Shown here one piece after another: positions 9,107-18,500 of a stretch of DNA of 33,804 bases. The stretch's first letter is position 1, and every line of letters begins with the position of its first letter. Under the pieces are notes generated by a model. That model had not been told where the DNA came from. It did no database searches and worked only from the letters and a program-made list of their open reading frames with translations. The translations under genes were made by a program, and so were the position numbers. Source of the DNA: an uncultured Clostridia bacterium (GTDB lineage: Bacteria; Bacillota; Clostridia; Lachnospirales; CALKRZ01); contig CALKRZ010000244.1 of the NCBI GenBank assembly GCA_937989765.1, positions 1 to 33,804 of the forward strand, read 5' to 3'.

Positions 9107-9810
9107 TGAGTATACATATTGGTGCCAAAATAGGAGAGATTGCAGATACAGTACTGCTCCCAGGAGATCCTCTGCGAGCCAAGGTGATCGCAGAAACCAT
9201 GCTAGGAAATGCGGTATGCTATAACGAGGTACGGGGGATGTATGGTTTTACAGGAACCTATAAAGGCAAAAAGATATCTGTACAGGGAACTGGAATGGGA
9301 ATTCCGTCTATATCCATCTATGTAAATGAATTAATTCAGAGCTATGAGGTGAAAAATCTTATCCGAGTAGGAACTTGTGGAGGAATTCAACCTACCGTAG
9401 CAGTGCGAGACGTGATCTTGGCGATGAGTGCATCGACTACTTCTGGTACGGTTCGTACTCGTTTTCAAGACAGTACCTATGCACCTACAGCGGCGTTTAG
9501 TCTATTAAAGAAAGCGTATGATGCAGCGATCGCAAAAGGAGCGCCTGTAAAGGTAGGGAATGTACTTACGGGAGATTTATTTTATGATGATAGTCAGACG
9601 TGGAAAAAATTTGCAGCGTATGGTGTACTCGGTGTAGAAATGGAAACAGCAGAACTATATACCCTAGCGGCAAAATGGGGTGTCAATGCGTTATCGATCT
9701 TGACGGTCAGTGACAGCCTTGTAACTGGAGAAGAAACTACCTCAGAAGAACGGCAGAACACTTTTAAAACAATGATTGAGATTGCTTTGGAAGCAGCGGT
9801 ACAAATATAA
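9106..9810 (+). CDS. deoD: Purine-nucleoside phosphorylase, DeoD type
   Basis: [26 protein letters not shown]...[39 protein letters not shown]...[13 protein letters not shown]...[14 protein letters not shown], characteristic of DeoD. Confidence 0.97.
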   Translation: MSIHIGAKIGEIADTVLLPGDPLRAKVIAETMLGNAVCYNEVRGMYGFTGTYKGKKISVQGTGMGIPSISIYVNELIQSYEVKNLIRVGTCGGIQPTVAVRDVILAMSASTTSGTVRTRFQDSTYAPTAAFSLLKKAYDAAIAKGAPVKVGNVLTGDLFYDDSQTWKKFAAYGVLGVEMETAELYTLAAKWGVNALSILTVSDSLVTGEETTSEERQNTFKTMIEIALEAAVQI

Positions 9811-9835
9811 AAATTGCAGATTACAGAAAAAGAAG

Positions 9836-9966
9836 GTGGTAGGGCAAATATATAAATCTTCCAACAACTGCAAAATCGCACTTGTGTAAAGGGAGGGTGT
9901 AGCTAACACTCTGGGACGTGCTCTTTTGTTGCAGTTGTTTACAGATTTATATATTTACCCTACCAC
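9836..9966. repeat. 131-nt imperfect inverted repeat / structured element
   Basis: Left arm GTGGTAGGGCAAATATATAAATCTtccAACAACTGCAA versus reverse complement of right arm GTGGTAGGGTAAATATATAAATCTgtaAACAACTGCAA. The interior can form GCAC/GTGC and a hairpin AGGGTGT-agcta-ACACTCT. Confidence 0.9.
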
Positions 9967-9991
9967 TGTATACTTTTTAGGAGATCTCAAG

Positions 9992-10017
9992 ATCCCAGCC
10001 TTTTGGCTGGGATTTTT
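9992..10017 (+). terminator. Rho-independent terminator
   Basis: ATCCCAGCC-TTTT-GGCTGGGAT-TTTT. Confidence 0.9.
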
Positions 10018-10096
10018 CTATGTGTGGATATGAATTTATTCAAGATAAGAAAAGTGGGCATACTACGTAGGAAGAATTCATACAGGAGGAACCCAT

Positions 10097-11638
10097 ATGT
10101 TCAAGAATAAAGAAGTAGAAGGAAATGTTTTTACGCATAGTCCGCATTCCTATTGGATCGCGTCTACGGATACGCCAAAGCTTCAAATGCTTACGGAAGA
10201 GACCACAGCCGATGTGGTCATCATCGGGGGAGGCATGGTAGGCATTACTACCGCCTATCTATTAAAAGATGCAGGGCTAAAGATCATCATATTAGAGGGT
10301 AATCGATTGCTAGAAGGGGTCACAGGACATACCACAGCCAAGCTTACGTCCCAGCACAAGATCATCTATGCAGAACTAATCAAGAAATTTGGTCAGGAAA
10401 AGGCACAGATGTATGCGGATGCCAATCAGCAGGCGATAGAAAAAGTGGCATCTATTGTGGAGGACAGAAAGATTGACTGTGACTTTAGTCGGCAGAGGGC
10501 GTATGTATATACTCGTTCAGAGGACTATATAAAGCAGTTAGAAAAAGAAGTACAGGCAGCTCAAAGTTTAGGGATTCCTGCTTCTTTTGAAAGCAAGATC
10601 GATCTCCCTTTTTCCATCAAAGGCGCAGAATGCTTTGAAAACCAAGCTCAATTTCACGTACGAAAATATCTACTGGCATTAGTAGAAGAGATTCAGAAAG
10701 CAGGGGTACAGATTTTTGAGCATTCTAGAGTGATCGATGTAGAAGGGGGGAGTCCGTATAAAGTCATTACCCAAAAAGGCAGTGTTCATGCGGCGAAGGT
10801 TGTGGTAGCATCCCATTATCCTGTTCAAGATCGGTTTGGATTTTATTTTAGTAGGATGTATACGGAGAGATCGTATATACTCGGATTAAAGGTGAAGGAA
10901 AAGTTTTCGGGCGGCATGTATATTACAGCAGAAACGCCTACACACTCTTTCAGATCCCAAGCTACAGAGGATGGAGAGCTGGTACTACTCGCAGGCGAAG
11001 GACATAAAACGGGGCAGGGAGGTCCTACCCATATCCATTACAAAAGACTTTTGGAGTATGCCCAAGAAGTATATGACGTACAGTCTGTACCCTACAGGTG
11101 GTCTGCTCAAGACTGCTATACCGTAGATGGTGTACCCTATATTGGACAGCTTACTGCCCATACACCTCATATGTATGTGGCTACTGGTTTTTTTAAATGG
11201 GGTATGACCAATAGCACGGCAGCAGGAATCATTCTAAGTGATCTACTGCAAGAAAAGGAAAATTCATGGCTCCCTGTATTTGATTCTCTTCGGTTTACAC
11301 CCAAAGAATCTGCAAAAGATTTCATCGTGCAGAATGCCAATGTGGCACAACAATTTGTGGGAGGAAAGATATACAGGCCTTTAGCAGATCAAGAAGATCT
11401 AGCCCATGGAGAAGGCAGAATTATTGAATGCAACGATCAAAAGGTAGGTGCCTATCGGGATGAAACAGGACAGCTCCATATCGTAGACCCGATCTGTCCA
11501 CATATGGGATGTCAGCTCTCATGGAATGAAGCAGAACGAACTTGGGATTGCCCATGTCATGGTTCACGGTATACCTATGAAGGAGAAGTCATCGAAGGGC
11601 CCGCAGTTCATGGACTTACGAAAATAGAGATAGAATAA
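10097..11638 (+). CDS. FAD-dependent oxidoreductase (DAO family) with C-terminal Rieske [2Fe-2S] domain
   Basis: FAD-binding VVIIGGGMVGITTAYLLKDAGLKIIILE near the N-terminus; Rieske motifs CPHMGCQLSWN and CPCHGSRYTYEGEVIEGPA at the C-terminus; RBS aggagg at 10083. Confidence 0.93.
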   Translation: MFKNKEVEGNVFTHSPHSYWIASTDTPKLQMLTEETTADVVIIGGGMVGITTAYLLKDAGLKIIILEGNRLLEGVTGHTTAKLTSQHKIIYAELIKKFGQEKAQMYADANQQAIEKVASIVEDRKIDCDFSRQRAYVYTRSEDYIKQLEKEVQAAQSLGIPASFESKIDLPFSIKGAECFENQAQFHVRKYLLALVEEIQKAGVQIFEHSRVIDVEGGSPYKVITQKGSVHAAKVVVASHYPVQDRFGFYFSRMYTERSYILGLKVKEKFSGGMYITAETPTHSFRSQATEDGELVLLAGEGHKTGQGGPTHIHYKRLLEYAQEVYDVQSVPYRWSAQDCYTVDGVPYIGQLTAHTPHMYVATGFFKWGMTNSTAAGIILSDLLQEKENSWLPVFDSLRFTPKESAKDFIVQNANVAQQFVGGKIYRPLADQEDLAHGEGRIIECNDQKVGAYRDETGQLHIVDPICPHMGCQLSWNEAERTWDCPCHGSRYTYEGEVIEGPAVHGLTKIEIE

Positions 11639-11708
11639 TCTCCTCATTTTTAGAGGAGTATGATATAATGATTTTGTGGAGAATACTGGGAATGGAAGGA
11701 GGCTGTAT

Positions 11709-12095
11709 ATGAGTATTTATGAAACATTTAAAACGGTAATGAGCCAGATTTTAGATACTACGCAGATAAAGACTGTGTTTGGAGACCCGATCCGAACAGA
11801 AAACAAAGTAGTGATTCCAGCAGCGAAAGTAAAATATATGTTTTGGGGCGGTGGTGGCGGAGGTCACACCCAAAGTCAAAAGGATAATCAAAGAGAAGCA
11901 GAAGAAGATGGGTGCAATGGAATCGGTGGGGGCGGCGGCGGCGGAGCCGGTGTCAGCACTCGAGCTGTAGGCGTTTATGAGATCACAGATAAAGAGACAA
12001 AATTTATTCCTGTGGTCGATACCAAATATATTGTGATGATGGTCATGGGTTTTTTATTTGTGATGTACAAGATATCAAAAAAAAGCGAACGGTAA
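11709..12095 (+). CDS. ytfJ: YtfJ/GerW-family sporulation protein
   Basis: GDPI..ENKVVIPAAKVKYMFWGGGGGG...GGGGGGGAGVSTRAVGVYEIT...FIPVVD; Gly-rich YtfJ pattern. ATG at 11709 follows ggaaggagg, so the 11676 ORF start is probably too long. Confidence 0.85.
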   Translation: MSIYETFKTVMSQILDTTQIKTVFGDPIRTENKVVIPAAKVKYMFWGGGGGGHTQSQKDNQREAEEDGCNGIGGGGGGGAGVSTRAVGVYEITDKETKFIPVVDTKYIVMMVMGFLFVMYKISKKSER

Positions 12096-12136
12096 AGAAA
12101 TTAAAAAATAACGCGCAAGATATAGGAACCTGATAG

Positions 12137-12174
12137 AAAAAGCCACCTTGAAATTTATTTCAAGGTGGCTTTTT
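12137..12174 (+). terminator. Rho-independent terminator
   Basis: AAAAAGCCACCTTGAAA-ttta-TTTCAAGGTGGCTTTTT perfect stem. Confidence 0.9.
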
Positions 12175-12186
12175 GTAGGCAGTGTG

Positions 12187-12452
12187 ATCGGAATCTCCAA
12201 AGCCACAGACTCCGTAGACTACGAATACGATATCTTAAATAGACTCATCAGCACCAGAGACACCAAAGAATCAGAAAAAGAAGGAAAACAATACACCTAT
12301 GACGACTTTGAAACCGAGTCAAAACAGTGACTTAACTCGGTCACAATGGAGGCGGCAACAGTCCGATCCTCTCACCGCGACAAAATAAAGACAAGAACAA
12401 CCCAGGCAACCACTATGGTAATCTCTGGCTTAAAACACCACTAGTAAAATAG
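12187..12452 (+). pseudogene. Remnant of RHS/YD-repeat protein C-terminal region (frameshifted fragment)
   Basis: SKATDSVDYEYDILNRLISTRDTKESEKEGKQYTYDD in one frame (YD-repeat-like), then in another frame NGGGNSPILSPRQNKDKNNPGNHYGNLWLKTPLVK* ending at 12452. Confidence 0.6.
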
Positions 12453-12507
12453 CCGCAGATTTGATAAAATAAACATATACTATCCTATTACTACGTATGG
12501 AGAAAAC

Positions 12508-13482
12508 ATGATGAAAATTGATGACACACAACGACGAACAGTAGAGCCAAGTGGAAATACCAAACATCAAATACAAGACAAAGGCTATAAAAAACTCTTT
12601 CAAAATAAAGAAATATTTCTAGAATTCTTACATACCTTTATACATGAAGAATGGGTAAAAGATATACAAGAAAATGATCTAATCAGAGTAGATAAAGAAT
12701 ATGTACTAGAAGACTATAGAAAAAAAGAATCCGATATTGTCTATCGGATGAAGCTAAAACATCCAACAACGGGACAAGAAAAAGAAGTAATCTTCTACAT
12801 TCTGCTCGAACTGCAATCAAGAGTAGACAGGATGATGCCATATCGGCTACTTATGTATATGATACAGATATGGAAACAAGATTTAACAAATATAACGATA
12901 GAAGAAACCAATAAAAAAGACTTTAAGCTTCCAGCCATTATTCCGATTGTACTTTATAATGGAGCAAGTGAGTGGGATGCAGGTATGCAATTTAGAGACT
13001 TACAGAATGCATCTGAAAGATTTGGAGAATACGTAGTAGACTTTAAATATATCCTAGTCAATACCAATAGCTATACAGAAGCAGATTTACTAAACATATC
13101 GAATGCCATTTCATGTATCATTATGATGGACCAATCGGTTGTTGGGAAAGATAAAGATGTGATGATTCGAAGACTAAACGAAATTATAGCAATCAAAGAT
13201 CAACTACCTGTACAAAAGATGGATTTAATATTTGAATGGTTGATGGAAGTACTAATGAAACGATTTCCAGAAAAAGAAGTCAAGAAAATCATTCAAAGTA
13301 TGAAGGAGGGTAAGACTATGACATATGCGATTGAAAGGCTATTTGATGAAGCAGAAGAAAAAGGCAAGATAGAAACAGCAAAAGTAGCCTTGATAGAAGG
13401 ACTCCCCATAGAACTGATTAAAAAGTTGACAGGACTAGAAATAGAAAAAATAGAAGAATTGCAGAGACAAATAGTGCATTAA
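12508..13482 (+). CDS. Rpn-family recombination-promoting nuclease / putative transposase (PD-(D/E)XK, YhgA-like)
   Basis: DKGYKKLFQNKEIFLEFLHTFI...ESDIVYRMKL...VIFYILLELQSRVDRMMPYRLLMYMIQIWK...LPAIIPIVLYNG; Rpn/transposase_31-like signature. Confidence 0.85.
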   Translation: MMKIDDTQRRTVEPSGNTKHQIQDKGYKKLFQNKEIFLEFLHTFIHEEWVKDIQENDLIRVDKEYVLEDYRKKESDIVYRMKLKHPTTGQEKEVIFYILLELQSRVDRMMPYRLLMYMIQIWKQDLTNITIEETNKKDFKLPAIIPIVLYNGASEWDAGMQFRDLQNASERFGEYVVDFKYILVNTNSYTEADLLNISNAISCIIMMDQSVVGKDKDVMIRRLNEIIAIKDQLPVQKMDLIFEWLMEVLMKRFPEKEVKKIIQSMKEGKTMTYAIERLFDEAEEKGKIETAKVALIEGLPIELIKKLTGLEIEKIEELQRQIVH

Positions 13483-13493
13483 ATTGATTTCAT

Positions 13494-13533
13494 AAAGCCT
13501 AGAAACAGAATATATCTCTGTTTTAGGCTTTTA
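13494..13533 (+). terminator. Rho-independent terminator after the Rpn gene
   Basis: AAAGCCTAgAAACAGA-atatatc-TCTGTTTtAGGCTTTT. Confidence 0.8.
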
Positions 13534-13564
13534 TTGTTTTAGATCAATATGTAAATTTGTTGAA

Positions 13565-13747
13565 TTGGCTGTACAAGTAAAATGTATTGGGAATATTGGT
13601 GACAAAGTATTACTGCCAATTTTAAATAAATTGGGAGACACTGTAGAAATAAAATATCCTTTAAAGACAGGAGAAATATATGATGATCTGATAGAAAACG
13701 AAGATGAAGTAATATATCTTTTTGAAACGCAAGGAGGTAATAAATAA
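13565..13747 (+). CDS. Short uncharacterised ORF, possibly a C-terminal gene remnant
   Basis: LAVQVKCIGNIGDKVLLPILNKLGDTVEIKYPLKTGEIYDDLIENEDEVIYLFETQGGNK; TTG start with no convincing RBS, and the frame is open further upstream. Confidence 0.3.
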   Translation: MAVQVKCIGNIGDKVLLPILNKLGDTVEIKYPLKTGEIYDDLIENEDEVIYLFETQGGNK

Positions 13748-13814
13748 CAGTTTTTAATCTTAACTTGAACCAAAGGTGCATAAGTTTTAATCTTAGAAAA
13801 TTGGAGGAATTCAT

Positions 13815-14582
13815 ATGTTTAAAAAGTTATTATCATTAGTTTTAGTAGTCAGTTTTACTTTCAACACTGTAATCTATGCCAATTCTGTTACGGAGGAGAT
13901 GAAAGATATAGGCAGCGAGGGTACTGTAGAGATTATTAAAAATCAAGTAGATGCCGTGGGGGTCAGTGGGAAGGTAGTTTTTAATGTGGGTGCTGAACTA
14001 CTAGAGATTGCAGGGTTGCAGGATATGAAAGGAGAAATGCTTAGTAAAGTTAAAGTGTATGCAGTGGAAGTTTTTGTGGATATAAAGAGTAGTGATTGGT
14101 TTGCTGACTCCATGAGCAAGCTTGTTGGCATCGGGGTTTTAAATGGATATGATGGGAAACTGAATCCAAATGAGCAGATCAAGGCAGATGAATTTGTCAA
14201 AATGACTATAACAGCTATGGGATATACGGATATTCAAAATGGATCGGAGTATTGGGCTATGAATTATATCGTAAAAGCTACAGAACTTGGGCTTGTAAGG
14301 AATGGAGAATTTGATGAGTATAATAGAGCGATCACAAGGGAAGAAATGGCTAGGATCATTGTAAGAGTTGTAAATGAAGATGCAACAGTAGATATGGACA
14401 AAGTATCGGCTGCATTTACGGATTGGAGTACAGTGACCTATAAAGACGATTTTGCCAAGGCTGTAATGTTGGGGATCATGGGTGGCTATCCTGATAGGAC
14501 TGTAAGAGCTGCAGCAAGTGCAACAAGGGCAGAAGCTACTACGATGATTGTTAGATTGATTGATCCAAGTGCGAGATTTTGA
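13815..14582 (+). CDS. Secreted S-layer homology (SLH) domain protein
   Basis: Signal peptide MFKKLLSLVLVVSFTFNTVIYA; SLH motifs WFADSMSKLVGIGVLNGY...ITREEMARIIVRV and AVMLGIMGGYPDRTVRAAASATRAEATTMIVRLID; RBS ggagg upstream. Confidence 0.88.
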   Translation: MFKKLLSLVLVVSFTFNTVIYANSVTEEMKDIGSEGTVEIIKNQVDAVGVSGKVVFNVGAELLEIAGLQDMKGEMLSKVKVYAVEVFVDIKSSDWFADSMSKLVGIGVLNGYDGKLNPNEQIKADEFVKMTITAMGYTDIQNGSEYWAMNYIVKATELGLVRNGEFDEYNRAITREEMARIIVRVVNEDATVDMDKVSAAFTDWSTVTYKDDFAKAVMLGIMGGYPDRTVRAAASATRAEATTMIVRLIDPSARF

Positions 14583-15486
14583 TGGATTGGTTTGTGCACT
14601 GTTGCTCAAAGAGAAAGACTTAATTGACGAGATTAGATTTGTACATCCCAAGGATATGCAGGATGGTAAGATTCCTGTAACCGATAAGGATATTACTACG
14701 AATCTTCCTTATGTAGAAGGCGTATATTTGGCATTTGACCATCATTTAAGCGAAACGGTTCGTAATACACAAAAGCATTCTAATCATATTATAGATCCCC
14801 ATGCTCCATCAGCAGCAAGAGTAGTGTATGACTACTATGGAGGTAAAGAAGAATTCCCCAGAGTTTCTGATGAGATGATGCTAGCAGTAGATAAAGCAGA
14901 TTCAGCTCAGTTTACCATGGAAGATGTCCTAGACCCAAAGGGTTGGGAGCTTTTGAGCTTTCTCATGGATGCGAGAACCGGTTTGGGGCGTTTTCGCACA
15001 TTTACAGTGTCTAATTACGCACTGATGATGAACTTGATCGATTACTGCAGAGATCATACGATAGAAGAAATTCTGCAGCTGCCTGATGTGGATGAAAGAG
15101 TAAATCTGTATATGGAACATGTAGAGCGTTTTAAACAAATGATGAGAAAAAGAGCAGTAGTACAGGAGAATGTATTAGTGATTGACCTGCGAGAGGAGGA
15201 TACGATATGGGCAGGGAACCGCTTTATCGTCTATGCCATGTATCCAGAATGCAATATTTCTGCACAGATCATGTGGGGACTCAATAGACAAAATACGGTA
15301 TGTACCATAGGAAAATCTATCTTTGACCGCAGTTCTACGTTGAATATAGGAGATCTTATGTTACAGTATGGCGGTGGCGGGCATATGAATGCAGGTACCT
15401 GCCAAGTAGACAACGATGCAGCAGCTCAGTTGCTTCCAGAGATCGTAAACAAACTGAAAGATACAGCACAAGATGTAGGAGCGTAA
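14562..15486 (+). CDS. DHH-family phosphoesterase-like protein, N-terminus unusual/possibly truncated (start uncertain)
   Basis: RDFDGLVCALLLKEKDLIDEIRFVHPKDMQDGK...YLAFDHHLSE...PSAARVVYDYYGG...VDKADSAQF...GGGGHMNAGTCQV; DHH/DHHA1-like motifs. No ATG start; only TTG/GTG within the end of the SLH gene. Confidence 0.8.
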
Positions 15487-15529
15487 TACAAGAACCACCT
15501 TGAGATGAAATTCAAGGTGGTTCTTGTAT
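15486..15529. terminator. Bidirectional terminator-like hairpin between convergent genes
   Basis: ATACAAGAACCACCTTGA-gatgaaat-TCAAGGTGGTTCTTGTAT, 18-bp perfect stem. Confidence 0.75.
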
Positions 15530-15539
15530 GTTTAATGGA

Positions 15540-18500
15540 TTATTTAGGTAAAGTAATTACAAATTTGGTACCCATATGAAGAGAAGAGGTAACTTGTATA
15601 GAACCCTTCAAGGCATCTACTTCTTTTTTGACGGAAGACATCCCGATCCCACGACCTGACACCTGTGTAACAGCATCTTTCGTAGAGAGTTCATCCATAA
15701 ATATAAGCTCTACTACTTGTGCCTCAGAGAGGGTCTCCGCTTCTTGTATGCGGAGGATCCCTTTTTGCACCGCTTTGTCTCTAATTTTAGCTGTATCGAT
15801 ACCATGACCATCGTCTTCAATGGTAAGGAGGATATGGTCATGGTCTTTGTGAATTTTGCATTGAATGGTGCCATATTCATCTTTACCCATATCCATACGT
15901 TGCTCTGGAGACTCTATACCGTGATCCATACAATTTCTAAATATATGAATCAAAGATTTGGCAAAAGGAAGGTATAGTTCAGGATCAACAAGGAGCTCTT
16001 CTCCTTGAATGATAAAAGGATGTACATACTTTTCTAGCCGTTCAGATAAATTTTGAACATAAGCAGGATATCCTTTGAGGAGTTCTGCTAAGGGTCGATA
16101 GCGCAATTGTCTTATGAGGGGCAGGAGCTGTACATATTCAGCAGAAGAAAGAATAGATTGCATTTTTGCTTCGATTTCTAATAATTTATCCTGATCAATA
16201 TGAATAGAGTGATCTTTGGTAAAGTACTGTTTTCCTAGTATATTCTGCAATATGTCTAATTCCTCAGAGAGCCACTGTTTCATATCTTGAGGTGACAAAA
16301 GTGCAGTAAAATCGGGTATCTCGGCAAGCGTGAGCGGATCAACGAGTGCTGTATCTTTAAATGCCGACAGCGCAGACTCCAATTGATGAAGCTTTGATAC
16401 GATAGAGGAGAGTTCATATTGGCTAAAGCTTCCTTTGAAAGTATGGATACTGCGGTATATTTCAAAAAGTTGCTGTAACGGAGGTAGAGGACTCTGCAAG
16501 ATTTCTTGAAGTCGTTCTGTATAAAACTCCTCATATCCTTTGACGCAGTCCATAAAGTCAGCAAAGTTAGCTACGACTTTGACGACCATCCGTAAAGTAG
16601 ATTGTTCTTCTAGGGCTTGTTTTTCCAAAAGCCTTTTTTCTGTAACATCTGTAAGAATCACCATGAGGGTCATGAAAGGATTTTCACTCCACTGGTTTTC
16701 AATCAGTTTATATTCAATTTCTATATGCTGTTCATACAGGGTGATCTCTTCGGGTAGTAAAGATAAGTAAATCAGCTTTTGCTTGGAAGCATTTTTTTGA
16801 AAAATAGTGTGAAGAATTTGTTCCATAGTCTTCCTGTCTTCACAATCAGTAGGATAAATAAGGTGAGGAAAGTACATGCCTTCAATATGTGTATGGAATA
16901 TACGAAGACATTCTGTGCTATAATCTGGTTGGATCAGTAGGTCAGCGCGGATAGATAAAAATCCTTGTCCTGCATGATTTAATAGACTACGAATATTGGC
17001 AGTGGTTTCTTGAAGCGCCTTATTTGTTTCTGAAAGCTTTCGAGTCCGTTCCTCAACTAGGTTTTCTAGGTTATTTTTGTGAAGTGCTAGGCTGTTATAC
17101 AAGTTAGCATTCTCTAAAGCAATAGCCAATTGAGAACATATGATGCTAAGTATTTTAATGCGGTTTTCAGTAAAAGCACTACTGAGTAGATTGTTTTCTA
17201 GATATAGGATTCCTATTAATTTGCGTTTATTCATTACGGCTGTACATAAGATGGATTTGGGCTTTTCTTTTGCGATGTATGGATCCATCATAAATTTTTC
17301 AGATATAGAAGCTACAGAGAGTACTACATCTTCTTTGGTGCGGTATACATAATTAATAATACTAATAGGAATTTTAAAACTCTTGCGTATAGGTATAGAC
17401 TGTAGTACTGTAATATTTTCACCTTCTAGAATTCCTTCTGCTTCAACCACCAGATCCTGATCTTTCTTCACGATAAAGTATACTCTTTGAGCACCAGCAT
17501 ATTCTAATACGATTTTTACTAGTTTTCGTAAAAGTTGTTCTAGCACGATCTCGCCAGAGATAGCTTGAGTAGCCTTAATAATTGCAGCAGTATCCAACAT
17601 GTCAGAAGTACTGGTACTTGTAGTATGTATGGCTGCTGAATGGGTACTTTGCTCAAAATCTACCGTAAGAAGCTTTACATATCGTGCCTTAAGCTGCTTT
17701 GCTTTTCCAAGAGCACCCCATTTTACATAATGATGGTACGCATTTCGAATACACTCTTCTCCCATATCAAAATTACTCTTGGACAAATAAAATTTGCCAG
17801 CTAATTCATAAGCAAGAGCTTGTTCTTGAAGATATCCGTTTTGATCCGCCCATTCGATTGCCTTAAAATAAAAAGCTACTGCTTTTTTGCCATTTCCCAA
17901 GACTCTGGCTTGCTCGGCTTCTACCAAATAATATTTGTGTAAAAAGTTCATGGGGGCATGGTCAGCCCACTTTCTGAGTTTTTTTTGATTATGCATAACA
18001 TGTATATATAAACTACTGAGCTTGGAAGGATGATCCGCATCATAGAGCGCCAAGCGAGTCAGAGAATCATAAAAATATAGGAGTACAACAGACTGAAGAG
18101 ATTTTACCCCTTCTTTATAAATATAAGCATTGCGAGCATGATCCAATGCTTCTTCATAATGCCCAAAAGTATAACTCAAAAATAGCTTGTGAATATATAC
18201 GGTACAAATAGAGGGATAATCTTTAGCGTCCAAATGAATAGGAAGCATGCCCTCTTCATTGTATATTTGGCCAGAGAGGACGTGGGGCGTATCCGTTCTG
18301 CCTAATAGATGAAGTGTAGTTTGCCACCAGATCTGTTGCAGAGAAGCAATATTTACCTGCTTTAATTGAATCATGAGAGCTGCATAGGTAGAAATTTCTT
18401 TTTCAAGGTCTACTAAATTCTTACCGATGCAAAAAGAATGATAACAGTATATATGTGCACAGTAGCAGGAAAATTCCCAGTCACCAGCACTTAAACCGAT

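Noticed and set aside
13943-14651. Minus-strand ORFs of 85 and 170 aa over the SLH gene
   Set aside because: Opposite a clear signal-peptide SLH gene; Ser/Cys/Ile-rich translation typical of antisense shadow frames.
12137-15529. Two terminators sharing the core CCACCTTGA...TCAAGGTGG (12137-12174 and 15486-15529) as possible boundary repeats of a mobile island
   Set aside because: Each is an ordinary intrinsic terminator placed right after a gene; the shared 9-mer is short and the flanks differ, so no element boundary is supported.
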